DNA from: Chroococcidiopsidaceae cyanobacterium YX2bin18
GTDB taxonomy: Bacteria > Cyanobacteriota > Cyanobacteriia > Cyanobacteriales > Chroococcidiopsidaceae
Assembly: GCA_030446505.1 (NCBI GenBank)
Contig: JAUJND010000007.1
Coordinates: 1 to 64,000 of the forward strand
Length of the DNA: 64,000 bases
Reading direction: 5' to 3'
A program made the position numbers and the translations under genes. This document shows, one piece after another, positions 39,713 to 49,883 of this stretch (positions are counted from its first letter, which is position 1; each line of letters starts with the position of its first letter). Below the pieces are notes generated by a model. It ran no database searches. It had not been told where the DNA came from and saw nothing but the letters and a program-made list of their open reading frames with translations.

Positions 39713-40354
39713 ATGAAAGAGTTTAAAAGCTTCACATTTGACCCTCAAGCCTGCCGCAAAGAACTAAATGAGCTAAAAGTTCATCTTGATAGTAAATCTG
39801 AACTGAATGAAAGGAAAGATGTGCTGCCCTTCTTTAAAAAGAGGGAACATCTTTCATCGTTTATTGGTTCCTACTTTCCATACATTTCAAGCTTCGATAG
39901 GCTTGCTTATGAATATGATATCTTTGGTGATTTCAAAGCAGATTTAGCAATTGGCGATTTTGAATCAGGTTGGTACGGCTTTATAGAATTTGAAGGAGCT
40001 AGTGAGACCAGCATCTTTGAGAAAAAGGGTGATAAAGTAACTCCCGAATGGTCTACTTGCTTTGAACATGGCTTTAGTCAAGTGGTGGATTGGTTTTGGA
40101 AGTTGTCAGCATTGGAATATACACGGGAATTTTTCTTTCGGTTTGGCAGCGAGTTTACAGGCTATGAGGGGATGCTAATTATCGGTAGAACTGAAGGACT
40201 CGACCAAAGAGAGCGAGATCGATTACGATGGCGGCGAGATAGACTTATCGTCAATTCCAAACATATTCACTGTGTTACTTTTGACGAACTCTACTCTGAT
40301 CTTGATACAAGACTTCGTTATTATGAAGCTGCTTTTCTTGCTGATGAAGAATAA
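39713..40354 (+). CDS. Shedu-family (DUF4263) putative nuclease
   Basis: A 213-residue protein whose centre matches DUF4263, the core domain of Shedu anti-phage nucleases: DFKADLAIGDFESGWYGFIE, FEGASETSIFEKKGDKVTPE, FEHGFSQVVDWFWKLSALE, MLIIGRTEGLDQRERDRLRW and VNSKHIHCVTFDELYSDLDT. Candidate metal ligands are D77 and E92/E94; the usual E-x-K lysine position is held by Glu (FIEFEG), so catalytic activity is uncertain. It is shorter than typical SduA and lacks an N-terminal sensor domain. Its tight coupling to a RelE-like gene is unusual. Confidence 0.75.
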   Translation: MKEFKSFTFDPQACRKELNELKVHLDSKSELNERKDVLPFFKKREHLSSFIGSYFPYISSFDRLAYEYDIFGDFKADLAIGDFESGWYGFIEFEGASETSIFEKKGDKVTPEWSTCFEHGFSQVVDWFWKLSALEYTREFFFRFGSEFTGYEGMLIIGRTEGLDQRERDRLRWRRDRLIVNSKHIHCVTFDELYSDLDTRLRYYEAAFLADEE

Positions 40355-40515
40355 GTTTTTAGTTCCTCCTAAGATAAGCTAACCCTGAGTTGGAATCACA
40401 ACTGTATTAAAGATTTATGTAAGAGCTAGAGGTTAACTGCGTTGGCTCAACTGGAGTTGTTAACTTTAGTAATATATCCGCTAAAAAGTTTCCCCTGTCT
40501 CAGGGTTATCTCGTT

Positions 40516-41595
40516 ATGAGCAGCAAAGATCAAAATCAGTTTAAAACTGCTAGTCCAGCCTTACAGCCTAAACCAATTAATTCTTCAACTCCTTTATTGG
40601 GGGCAAGTCTAGCAGAATTAACTACTTGGGTACAGCAGCAAGAGCAACCAGCGTATCGGGGTCGTCAGCTGTACGATTGGATTTATCATCAGGGCGTGCG
40701 ATCGCTCACCGATATCTCTGTCTTTCCCAAACAATGGCGTTCCACCCTAGCAGAATTTCCCATTGGTCGTTCAACTCTGCACTATCGCTCTGTTGCCCCT
40801 GATGACACTGTAAAATATCTTCTGCGACTAGCAGACGGTCAAATTATTGAAACTGTTGGCATCCCCACCCAAAAGCGCTTGACTGTCTGCGTCTCTAGCC
40901 AGGTAGGTTGTCCGATGGCTTGTGACTTCTGTGCTACAGGCAAAGGAGGCTTCAGCCGGAATCTTGCCCGCCATGAAATTATCGATCAGGTTTTGACTGT
41001 TCAATCAGATTTTCAGCGGCGTGTCAGCCACATTGTATTTATGGGCATGGGTGAACCGTTGCTAAATACCAATCATGTAGTAGCAGCAATCAAGTCATTA
41101 AATGAAGATGTCGGTATTTCTCAAAGGTCAATAACTTTATCTACAGTTGGCATCCGCGATCGCATCCATCAGCTAGCTAAATATCAACTCCAAGTCACGC
41201 TCGCCGTTAGCCTCCACGCCTCTAATCAAGTTCTGCGCGAAAAACTTATTCCCAGCGCTCATAACTACCCTTTAGCAGATTTGTTAGCAGAATGCCGAGA
41301 GTACGTGCAGCTAACTGGTCGCCGCATCACTTTTGAATATGTCCTTTTAGGTGGAGTCAATGACTTGCCAGAACACGCAACCCAATTAGCTCAACTACTA
41401 CGTGGTTTTCAAACTCACGTTAATTTAATTCCCTACAATCCAATTCGTGAGGCAGATTACCACCGCCCCAACTGTCACCGTATTCAGGCTTTTGTTAACA
41501 TCCTGAAGCAGCAACAGATCGCTGTAAGTGTCCGTTACTCTCGCGGTTTGGCAGCGGATGCGGCTTGTGGTCAACTCCGGGCAACGAAGCTATAG
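40516..41595 (+). CDS. rlmN: dual-specificity 23S rRNA/tRNA m2A methyltransferase RlmN
   Basis: A radical-SAM methyltransferase for A2503 of 23S rRNA and A37 of tRNA. The cluster motif is [15 protein letters not shown] (Cys 132, 136, 139). Also seen: [68 protein letters not shown] and the C-terminal [13 protein letters not shown] with the catalytic Cys. 359 residues, intact. Its 3' end overlaps an antisense zinc-ribbon ORF. Confidence 0.95.
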   Translation: MSSKDQNQFKTASPALQPKPINSSTPLLGASLAELTTWVQQQEQPAYRGRQLYDWIYHQGVRSLTDISVFPKQWRSTLAEFPIGRSTLHYRSVAPDDTVKYLLRLADGQIIETVGIPTQKRLTVCVSSQVGCPMACDFCATGKGGFSRNLARHEIIDQVLTVQSDFQRRVSHIVFMGMGEPLLNTNHVVAAIKSLNEDVGISQRSITLSTVGIRDRIHQLAKYQLQVTLAVSLHASNQVLREKLIPSAHNYPLADLLAECREYVQLTGRRITFEYVLLGGVNDLPEHATQLAQLLRGFQTHVNLIPYNPIREADYHRPNCHRIQAFVNILKQQQIAVSVRYSRGLAADAACGQLRATKL

Positions 41596-41770
41596 CGCTA
41601 GGATAAATCCCAGGGGCATATGCCTCTATTACTCTACCTGTACGAGAACACATTACCATTAGGTAGTCACAGCTTGGGCATTGTGTCCGAGTTATGTCAC
41701 TACTTGAAACATAATGACGTTCAGCCTCACTACCGCAGTTTGGACACCGAATTTTTTGAATTATCTGCAT
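41495..41770 (-). CDS. small zinc-ribbon protein
   Basis: Start ATG at 41770 with AGAGG in front. The protein has a C2-C2 zinc ribbon: [20 protein letters not shown], then [20 protein letters not shown] and [12 protein letters not shown]. This small family is common in cyanobacteria and normally ends soon after YAPG. Here the frame runs 30 residues further, overlapping rlmN by about 100 nt in antisense; a one-base indel in the GGG near 41615 would give a stop at about 41594. Function unknown. Confidence 0.7.
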   Translation of the reverse strand: MQIIQKIRCPNCGSEAERHYVSSSDITRTQCPSCDYLMVMCSRTGRVIEAYAPGIYPSAIASLPGVDHKPHPLPNRESNGHLQRSVAASGC

Positions 41771-41863
41771 TTTAAAACCTCTTGCTCCCATACTTTTTTG
41801 GGAAGTAGTACAAATTAAAAATAGAATTGAACAAAAATTACAGTACTTAACAAACAGCAACAA

Positions 41864-42379
41864 AATGTATCTGAGCCATCTCTCAAAGAAGTTAACAATG
41901 AAAAACGTTGTTTAAGATACCTAACCTAATTATCACAATATTTAGAGTCAGTTGCCATATAACTTTGGACGTATAGATTCGCAGCCTTTTATTGATTCCA
42001 CTTCTTGTTTCAGTGATCCCCATGTTGAATTCTTTGAGATTGTACTGTAAGAACTGAGTATTACTTAACATTTAGCTAAAGTTCATCAGCTAGATAAGCT
42101 GTAACAGAAAGTAATATTTGAAATAAGTAATTAAACCTTAATTTGACTTGTATTGGAGTGTTATCTCCAAATTTTTAAGATTTATTTAAGAATTCAGCTT
42201 TAGTTTTAACTAGATTGTTTAGTAGTAATGATCATAGAAAATGCTAATACCAAATCTGACTAGGATTTGCTATCCTCTAAGCGGGCATATCCTTTCTAGT
42301 TGAATATTTATAGTTATGACCGCAGTGGAAATAGTACCTTTAATTACAACTGGGTCTAATTATAAAGAAGATTTTTAGA
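41864..42379. other. AT-rich intergenic region
   Basis: About 515 bases without a credible ORF. It contains several A/T runs. I saw no RNA gene or strong hairpin. Confidence 0.4.
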
Positions 42380-42384
42380 GTGAC

Positions 42385-42606
42385 CAAAAGAGGACTTGGG
42401 GAGGGGGAGACAGGGGGACAAGGGGAAGTGAGTCTAAATTCTCCCCAAGTCCTGAAGGTTCCAAGCCCCCGACTTCATAAGCGCGAGAACCAGAAAAAAT
42501 TGGTTCGAGATTGCGTTGCCACGAGAAACAAAACGTCAATATTCAAGAAGAGTGGATTTGTCCATGGGGTTTTTCTCCTTGTCTCCTCGTCTCCAAGTCC
42601 TCTTCA
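42385..42606. repeat. G-rich inverted repeat element
   Basis: A G-rich tract AGAGGACTTGGGGAGGGGGA continuing GACAGGGGGACAAGG (about 42390-42423) is matched by an imperfect complement CCTTGTCTCCTCGTCTCCAA at 42578-42597, followed by GTCCTCTT. A further CTCCCCAAGTCC lies at 42440. This looks like a MITE-type dispersed repeat of cyanobacteria. A 114-codon ORF across it is an artefact. Confidence 0.6.
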
Positions 42607-42644
42607 ACATTGCTACTACTCGCCTTTACAGCAGTCACTTATTC

Positions 42645-44564
42645 CTACAAATCGTCCTTTGAAGACGGATGGAAATAGTCGTAGATTTCTTGAGCCAAAC
42701 GAGTTCCAATACCAGGAGCCTTAGCTAGCTGTTCTGGCGTAGCTTGTCGAATGTAGTCAAGCGAACGAAAATGCGCCAAGATCTGTTTTTGCCGATGGTA
42801 TCCTAGCCCCGGAATTTCTTCTAAGCGCGATCGCCGCAGCTGCTCACTTCGTTGCTGTCGATGGAAACTTACTGCAAATCGGTGTGCCTCATCCCGCAAT
42901 CGTCGCACCAGCTGTACCCCTGGTTGCTCTGAATCGGTTGGGAGAGGCTGAGATTCACCAGGCAGAAAAATCTCTTCTCGCTGCTTTGCTAAGCTAACTA
43001 CGCGCAATTCTTCAATTAAATTCATCTCTTGCAGAACCGCGACAACAGATGAGAGTTGACCCTTACCTCCGTCAATCATTATTAAATCAGGCCAATCGGG
43101 ATTTCCAACTCGCGGTAATTGCGGATCTTGAGCATACTTACGAAAGCGGCGTTGAATAACTTCAGCAAGACTGGCAAAATCATCCGAGTGACCAGCAGTA
43201 ACAGTAGGATTCTTAATCTTGTAGTGGCGATAGTATTGTTTAGCTGGATTACCGTCAATAAACACTACCTGCGACGCTACCGCATTTGCTCCTTGGATAT
43301 GAGAGATGTCGTAACCTTCAATGCGGTGAGGTAAATCGGGTAAGTCGAGAATTGCGGCTAAATCCTCCATTGCTTGAGCGTTGCGATCGCCTAACTTCTG
43401 CATCCGAGTTAATTCATACTCAGCATTACGCTCTACCATCTCAATCAATTCTGCCTTTACCTGTCGTTGCGGAGCCACAAGCGTAACTTTCCGCCCCTTG
43501 CGTTCACTTAAAACCAATGCCAACATTTCCCCATCAGGCAATTCATGCTGCACCAAAATTTCAGCTGGAATTTCTACAGAGTCAGCTGTTTGGTAATGCT
43601 CCTCTAACACTCGCTGTAAAATTGCCCCTGGTTCTGCATGAGCATCGGCAACAAATCCCAGCCGTCCCACTAGTTGCCCAGCGCGAATCTGAAACAACTG
43701 AATGCAGGCTTGTTGCTCTGAAGCTGCGAGTGCAATTGCATCCCGTGACACTGTATCATCCGGCAGGGACACCTTCTGATCCGCATTCAACGATTTCAGC
43801 CCTACAATTTGGTCTCGAATCCGCGCTGCCGACTCAAAATTAAGCGCCTCTGCCGACTTTTGCATCTGAAGAGTCAAAATATCAATCAATTCCTGAGTTC
43901 GACCCTGAAACACCATCGCCACCTTTTGCACAGTCTTACGGTATTCCTCTGGTGAAATCAAGTTTTGACACACACCTGGACAACGAGCTAGATCGTAGTT
44001 TCGACAAGTACGGTCTTTGAACAACGGTTGAGGTCGCTGCCGTAGCGCGAAGATCCGCTTAGATAATCGCAATATGTTCCGTAATAGCCGTGAATCGGTA
44101 TAAGGTCCATAAAACTTATCTTCTTTCTTACCCTGTCGTCGATTACGGGTGATGAATATTCGCGGATAATCCTCTGACCAGGTAATACAGACATAAGGAT
44201 ATTTTTTATCATCCTTCAGCAGGACATTAAAATACGGCTGATGCTGCTTAATCAAGTTAGCTTCTAATGCCAGGGCTTCCGCTTCTGTGTCCGTGACAAT
44301 AAACTCAATTTCTGCTATCTGCTTCACCATCATCGCGATGCGATCACTCAATCTCTGAGCATCCCGAAAATATGAACGCACACGCGATCGCAACTTCCGA
44401 GATTTACCTATATATATGATCCGATCTACCGAATCACGCATGAAATAGACTCCAGGTTCAGGCGGAATCTCCTGCAAACGGCTCTCTAAACGTTCTGGAG
44501 CTTTAACCAGTGGCAGTGTTTTATTCACTGATGCCACCTCTGTCCCAGTTTGTATATCCGGCAT
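42645..44564 (-). CDS. uvrC: excinuclease ABC subunit C
   Basis: Makes both incisions in nucleotide excision repair. Residues 30-110 form the GIY-YIG nuclease ([20 protein letters not shown]), then Cys-rich [17 protein letters not shown], the UVR motif ([20 protein letters not shown]), the RNase H-like nuclease ([35 protein letters not shown]) and two C-terminal HhH motifs ([25 protein letters not shown]). 639 residues, intact. Confidence 0.96.
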   Translation of the reverse strand: MPDIQTGTEVASVNKTLPLVKAPERLESRLQEIPPEPGVYFMRDSVDRIIYIGKSRKLRSRVRSYFRDAQRLSDRIAMMVKQIAEIEFIVTDTEAEALALEANLIKQHQPYFNVLLKDDKKYPYVCITWSEDYPRIFITRNRRQGKKEDKFYGPYTDSRLLRNILRLSKRIFALRQRPQPLFKDRTCRNYDLARCPGVCQNLISPEEYRKTVQKVAMVFQGRTQELIDILTLQMQKSAEALNFESAARIRDQIVGLKSLNADQKVSLPDDTVSRDAIALAASEQQACIQLFQIRAGQLVGRLGFVADAHAEPGAILQRVLEEHYQTADSVEIPAEILVQHELPDGEMLALVLSERKGRKVTLVAPQRQVKAELIEMVERNAEYELTRMQKLGDRNAQAMEDLAAILDLPDLPHRIEGYDISHIQGANAVASQVVFIDGNPAKQYYRHYKIKNPTVTAGHSDDFASLAEVIQRRFRKYAQDPQLPRVGNPDWPDLIMIDGGKGQLSSVVAVLQEMNLIEELRVVSLAKQREEIFLPGESQPLPTDSEQPGVQLVRRLRDEAHRFAVSFHRQQRSEQLRRSRLEEIPGLGYHRQKQILAHFRSLDYIRQATPEQLAKAPGIGTRLAQEIYDYFHPSSKDDL

Positions 44565-44968
44565 ACTGGTATAATCCTTAACACTGGCAATCTTGCTTCT
44601 GGCACATCTTAAAGGTATGCCATAAGTTAAATGTACTTATGCTTATTATAGAAAGTCCTACTTCCATCATTTACCCAAGCATTGATAACAAGCGACTTTA
44701 GCTAAATAAATCAACCCAGAAAACCCTGAATCCTAAGTCAGTAAGCAGAGATTACGCTTTTTCTATTTTAGTAATCTTACGTAAGCTAATTTTATAAAGG
44801 TATGTTATGATACAAGAAGCTTGGCGTTTATAAACTTGGAACTAACTCCTTACTTTTAAAGATGAATTTATAAAACTTAAGACTGATTTTTGAAAAACTA
44901 AGTCTAACTTAGTTTTAAGAATGGAAAAAAGCCTACTTAATTAACTATTTTATATTAAACTTATAGCC
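44565..44968. other. AT-rich intergenic region
   Basis: About 400 bases between divergent genes; no ORF or structured RNA recognised. Probably promoters for uvrC and the small gene at 44969. Confidence 0.4.
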
Positions 44969-45148
44969 ATGAATTTAGAAGAATTTGAAATCCAGTGCCG
45001 AGCAACGCTTGAGGAAAGCCTCAACGAGCTGCAAACAACGGTTTTATTAGTAGCACAGCTACAAAATAGAATTGTTATTATTGGTCAAGAGTTGCAAAAT
45101 CTTAGCCAGACAGTGGAAGAATTTATTGCTGAACAGAAGGCTGAATAA
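44969..45148 (+). CDS. 59-residue helical small protein
   Basis: ATG-started ORF: MNLEEFEIQCRATLEESLNE, then LQTTVLLVAQLQNRIVIIG and QELQNLSQTVEEFIAEQKAE. The whole chain shows a heptad-like pattern and likely forms a coiled coil. I recognise the N-terminal LEEF..ESLNELQT pattern as a common cyanobacterial hypothetical protein. Function unknown. Converges with a receiver-domain gene. Confidence 0.65.
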   Translation: MNLEEFEIQCRATLEESLNELQTTVLLVAQLQNRIVIIGQELQNLSQTVEEFIAEQKAE

Positions 45149-45168
45149 AAAGTTAATTAAAATAAAAT

Positions 45169-45600
45169 CTAAGTTGTTGAACCACGCAATTCGTCTGCAA
45201 TAGCTTGTCTTAAATCATTAAGGTTTACTGGCTTAACGAAATAGCGGCGTGCTCCTAAACTAAGAGCGCGTTGTTGATCTGCTTTAAAAGCAAATGCAGA
45301 AACAATAATTACAGGGATGTGCTGCCAGCCTATCTTTTGTTTAAGTTGTGCAAGTAGTGTATAACCATCGATATCTGGTAGTCTCAAGTCTAGCAAAATC
45401 AGTTGAGGCTGGAAGTCAGCCAATGCCTCAAAAAATCTAGAGCCGCCAGCTATACTGAGAACCTGATACCCACAAAACACTATGTAGTCTTGCAACATCT
45501 GGCGATTTAGATCATTATCTTCAATAAGTAAAATTCGGTTAGCGTCTGTTTTAGAAACCGCATCTGCGTCCACTGGTAGGCTGCGTACCTCACTGCTCAC
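45169..45600 (-). CDS. single-domain response regulator (CheY-like)
   Basis: A stand-alone receiver: acidic pocket LLIEDNDLNRQML, phospho-Asp in LILLDLRLPDIDGYTLLAQL, Ser/Thr switch VIIVSAFAF and Lys in RYFVKPVNLNDL. No output domain. Start uncertain: a GTG at 45600 gives 143 residues, while TTG at 45636 gives 155. It resembles receivers that follow hybrid kinases; the partner kinase is not here. Confidence 0.85.
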   Translation of the reverse strand: MSSEVRSLPVDADAVSKTDANRILLIEDNDLNRQMLQDYIVFCGYQVLSIAGGSRFFEALADFQPQLILLDLRLPDIDGYTLLAQLKQKIGWQHIPVIIVSAFAFKADQQRALSLGARRYFVKPVNLNDLRQAIADELRGSTT

Positions 45601-45636
45601 AAATTTATTTTTTCTGAAAGTTGTTGAAATTAACAA

Positions 45637-46068
45637 TTAAGGACTAGTTTTAAGGATACAGCTAGATTTAGCATAATTCCGGAAACTAAACTGATAATAC
45701 AGCTAGTTTTAGCATAAACTTATTTAAAATTTATCCATTATAAAGCTGCTACGAAGCTCTAAACAAACTAATTTTAGTTTTTTATATCAAGCTAACTTTG
45801 TTGTAAGTGATCAACATCACATTCTAAGTTAAAAAACCTATACTACAAAGAGCAGCACGGCAATCTAGCGTTTCTAATAAAATCATTCCTTAGCTGTAGA
45901 ATGCCGTTAGATAGCATAACTTGATCTAAAAGTTATTTATCTTACGTCTATGAGAAAGTTACAGGCATCAATTAGTTTTTGTACTAGGCGGGCGTAATTA
46001 ATTCAACTTTTCAGCCAGAAATTGTTTCTACATTCACAAAAGAGTACGTTTGCTGATTGATTCTAATA
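45637..46068. other. AT-rich intergenic region
   Basis: About 430 bases with no recognisable gene; A/T tracts only. Confidence 0.4.
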
Positions 46069-47229
46069 TCAAATAGAACGTAAAATTGGGGCGATTCTAT
46101 CCACAGCAGTTTCCAACACAGCTGGCTCATGTACTAAAGCAAACCGGACATAACCTTCACCAGATTTACCAAACCCAGCGCCGGGTGAAGCAGCAACTCC
46201 AGTTGTCTCCACCAAATGGGTACAAAATTTTACAGAATCTTGGTTCCAAGGTTGAGGCAGCTTTGCCCAGACATACATCGTTGCTTCTGCGGTAGGAACT
46301 TGTAAGCCTTGGCGATGCAAAGCGTTAATAAATGCATCTCGTCGCTGTCGAAACGTAGCAACGGCAGCCTTAACTCCTGTTTGAGGTCCAGTAAGAGCAG
46401 CGATCGCCCCATTTAAAATCCCTTGGTACTGGTTAAAATCAACTGCTGCTTTTACCTGGCGTAAAGCTTTAATTAACTGAGCATTGCCAATAGCGTAGCC
46501 AATCCGGAAGCCTCCCATGTTATAGGACTTAGAAAGGGTGAAGAACTCAATCGAGACACTTTTATCGGGATCAGCTTGCAGAATTGAGGGGCAACATCGT
46601 CAAACACTAAGTCAACGTAAGGAAAATCGTGGACTAGGACGAGGTTGTGTTGTTGGCAGAAAGCAACAGCCGTTTTAAAAAGATAGCGGCTGCGATCGCG
46701 GGTAGGATTGTGAGGATAGCGACAACACCATCATCCGCGCCTGAGCTAATACTGGCGCTGGAATCTCCTCAAATACTGGCAAAAACTTGTTTTCTGCCCG
46801 TAGGGGCATTGGATAAATTTGACCGCTGGCTAAATAGACTCCCCCAGCATGGGATGGGTAGCCGGATCGAGCAATAAAGCAAAATCTCCCGGATTTAGCA
46901 CGGCTAGGGTAAATGGGCTGTACCTTCTTGAGAACCAATCAGGGGCAGCACCTCGGATTTTCTGGATCAACAGAAATGCCAAATTTTTGGGTATACCAGT
47001 TAGCTGCTGCCCTACGGAAGGCTTGCCGTGAAAACAGCAAGTAGCCGTGGGTACTGGGGTCAAATAAAGACTGCGCGATCGCCTCTATTACGTGCGCCTC
47101 GGTTGGCAAATCAGAAGATCCCAGCGACAAGTCAATCAAGTCTTGCCCAGCAGCTATTGCCCTCGCCTTTGCCCGATCCATATCAGCGAACACATTAACT
47201 TGCAAATTTAACCGCTTGGCAAACTGCAT
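46069..47229 (-). pseudogene. class I/II PLP aminotransferase with several indels
   Basis: A fold-type I aminotransferase of the LL-diaminopimelate/aspartate group. Pieces in three frames: LIDLSLGSSDLPTEAHVIEA, STHGYLLFSRQAFRRAAANW; VLNPGDFALLLDP; GYPSHAGGVYLASGQIYPMP; HDFPYVDLVFDD; the PLP-lysine motif FTLSKSYNMGGFRIGYAIG; and AASPGAGFGKSGEGYVRFAL. At least four one-base indels are needed, for example a C run one short near 46588. Corrected length would be near 390 residues. It is either a badly sequenced or a decaying gene. Confidence 0.8.
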
Positions 47230-47260
47230 GGTTTTTTAGTTTTTTTCAAATGACTAACGA

Positions 47261-47592
47261 CTAATGACTAATTAGGTGGGTATCTAAGATGCTAACTAAT
47301 TTCTGTTTGCCGATAGCTCCCTCGGAAGATTCTAGCACTTGTGTTCCTTGAAACAGGCGTAGTGCAGGTACACCTTCTACTTGGTACTGCTTAGCAGTGG
47401 TAGGGTTTGGATCGACTTCGATTTTAACGACCTTGAGGCCGATCGCTGTAAGTAGTAGCCCAGTCTATCAAGGGTGACATTAACCGACAAGGACCACACC
47501 AAGAAGCCCAAAAATACACTAGGAACCGCCTGATTAGCTTGCAATACTTCCGTTTCAAACTCTGTATCTGTAATTTGAGTAACGCTGCTCAT
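47261..47592 (-). pseudogene. thioredoxin-family protein, frameshifted
   Basis: Start MSSVTQITDTEFETEVLQAN; then, after removing an extra C near 47523, VYFWASWCGPCRLMSPLIDW with the WCGPC redox site; after a second extra C near 47443, KVVKIEVDPNPTTAKQYQVE, GVPALRLFQGTQVLESSEGA and ILDTH to 47261. A normal 108-residue thioredoxin with the cis-Pro (VPAL). It lies directly upstream of the aminotransferase. Confidence 0.85.
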
Positions 47593-47908
47593 AGCAAAAA
47601 CCCATCAACCAAAGTGTATTAAATGTTAAAGCTGCAATATTTTGCCGTGTTTTGCTGTCTTAAGGCAAATTATCCCAGCGCAATTCTCGACTTGGACTGA
47701 AGGAGCCTGAAAATTAAGCCTTGATAGATCTCGAATGCTTCCGCTATGGCAGGGTTACCTATCAAGGCGCGAGTCATTAGTCCTTGAGCATTTAGTTAAA
47801 CTCTCCACTTCCGAGGGAGAATAGAACAGGAATCAAAGTCATTAGTAGTTAATCTGCCCGTGAGGGGCAGGGTATGTACCTAAGAGTGACTATTGATCAC
47901 GTTGCGGA
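47593..47908. other. intergenic region with GTCATTAGTC motif
   Basis: About 315 bases without a gene. The dispersed motif GAGTCATTAGTCCTT occurs near 47771, related to the repeat beside psaJ. Confidence 0.4.
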
Positions 47909-48694
47909 CTAAATTGGTTTACGAGGCTGATCCAACTGCGAACGCAAACGTTCTAAATCATCGTCAACTGGTTGAGCTGATTTTGATTTAGTTGTTTGCT
48001 CAGAAGCAGGTGGTAATGATGCCTGATTTTGAGAACTGGCAAGTCCCAATGTCATCTGCGCTTTTAAGGCTGCCAATTCATCATCAACGTCGCTACCAGC
48101 TTCTAATGAAGCAAATTGGCTCTAAATCACTTCCGCAATTCTGCTGCTGATTGAGCACGAGCTTCCTGCATTAAAACTTTTCCTCCATCCGCTCGAAGCG
48201 CTATCATCACTACTAGTTCCCAACCGACCTACAGTGGTTTGCAGTTGCTCTTGAGCCTTAGCAGCACTAATCCGGGCTTTGAGCATATCCTTCTTGGTCT
48301 TGGCTTCAGAAATTTTACTTTCTAAAGCAATTGAAGCTGCAGCAAGAGTATCAATCTGACCGACTTGCTGATCCACGGCAGGCTTTAAGCGTATTCGCAG
48401 TTTCGGCATAAGTTTTTTCTTTCTAGCGCTTGCCTAGCAAGATTCTCGTCCCCCTTTAGTTAGCGCTAGTCTAGCTTTACGATCCCCTCGTGAAAGCTTG
48501 ATTTTGGGCTTGATTATACTGTTGCTCAGAGCGTTTTGAGTTGCAATAGCCTGGGCAACGCCCCTGACGTAACTGTATAAATCTTCCTGCATCTCAAAAG
48601 AGCCTGCTCAAGCATTTTTTCGGTCTTCAGCCTTGCTAACCATGTCATTCAGGTTAGATTTGACGACTCGACCAATGCGATCAAATAATCCTGC
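47909..48694 (-). pseudogene. PspA/Vipp1-family membrane protein, multiply frameshifted
   Basis: An ESCRT-III-like membrane-remodelling protein needed for thylakoid upkeep (IM30/Vipp1 group). Fragments: GLFDRIGRVVKSNLNDMVSK, MLEQALLEMQED; VDQQVGQIDTLAAASIALES; SEAKTKKDMLKARISAAKAQ; and the end DDELAALKAQMTLGLASSQN to a stop at 47909. The start codon itself is damaged (CAGGATTATTT where ATGGGATTATTT is expected). At least five breaks. Paralogue of the gene directly upstream. Confidence 0.75.
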
Positions 48695-48922
48695 TGTGTT
48701 CCTTTTTGCGTTTTTACAAGTTAAGCGTCCGCTGGCTGTCGCTGCTTAGTGAATCCAGTTTGATTTAATGGAGTGAGGTCAATTTATAAAAGCCCTATTC
48801 TTAAGATAGCTCATTCCCAGTTGCGTTCTCAGTTTCAGCCAACGAGAATGAATTTAGGTAATTTCAATTTGGCTGCAAGTAATGACTCCTGTTACCTAAC
48901 TAGGAGGATCTTGTTCACTCTT

Positions 48923-49632
48923 CTAAGGCAGAGTCTTTAGTGTGCTGAGGTATCGGGTTGAGTAGGTTTTACCACTTATTAGCTGCGTCTTCATTGCTAC
49001 CAACTCTGCATCAATATCGTTGCTAGCTTCAAGGAAGCAAATTTATTTTGGAGATCGTCGGTTCCGAGTTCAGCAATTACTTCTGGCGTTGAGCTTCGAG
49101 TTGCAAAACTTTTTCTTCCATCCGCTCGAAGGCATTTAAGGAATTGCTAGTGTTAACTCCGCCTAACATTTCATTAAGCCTCACGGGCAGCGAGCAGAAC
49201 GCGCACGGGCAATGTACATATCTTTCTTGGTTCTTGCCTCGCCTATTTTAGTTTCTAGCGTCTGCATATCCTTTTTGAGCCTGCCCACAATGCTATTTTG
49301 TTGCTCAATCTGGGCTGTCATGTTTATTGCAGTTTCTTGGTACGATTTTCGCTTAGTTAGCGCTTCTCGTGCCAGAGCCTCGTTGCGCTTGTTGCGCAAT
49401 GCCATTTGAGCGCGTTGATACCATTCGTCTGCTGTAGACTGACTTGGTGTGCCTGCCTTTCAGTACGTTTTTAGAATTGTGATCGCCGCAGCCACAGCCT
49501 GCCAGTTGAATCAGATTCTCTTGCATATCTGTAACTGTTTGTTCCAGAATCTTTTCTGGATCTTTCTGCTTGACCAATTAAAGCGTTGAGGTTAGCGCGA
49601 ATTACACGCAGGATGCGGTCAATCAGATCCAT
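48923..49632 (-). pseudogene. second PspA/Vipp1 paralogue, frameshifted
   Basis: MDLIDRILRVIRANLNALIG (ATG at 49632), then ILEQTVTDMQENLIQLAG, WYQRAQMALRNKRNEALARE, ALTKRKSYQETAINMTAQIE, RLKKDMQTLETKIGEARTKK, SLNAFERMEEKVLQLEAQ and IDAELVAMKTQL. The coiled-coil hairpin of the PspA family is complete when frames are joined, with breaks near 49560, 49470, 49190, 49090 and 49035. Two tandem PspA-type genes on the minus strand; only one usually is the essential Vipp1. Confidence 0.75.
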
Positions 49633-49883
49633 TACGGCTCTCCATTTTAGTAGAAAGGCTACCCAGTGATTACTCCCACCACTGGTTCGGCTACCTTTTC
49701 TGGGAGGGGAGCAGACCCAGTTGGGGCATTAAGAAACTCAATGGTATCGTGCCTTTTCTGCAAAAGTGGTGGGGAGATATGGAAAAATTATTTTGTTCAG
49801 AGTCATGCCACAAGTGTCCCTGACTGTTAGGGACTTAAAATCAAATTAAATAGAATTATCAGGTAATTTGCCGGATTAATAGA

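Noticed and set aside
42380-42724. 114-codon ORF over the G-rich repeat
   Set aside because: Its sequence is the repeat itself and it runs into the uvrC end.
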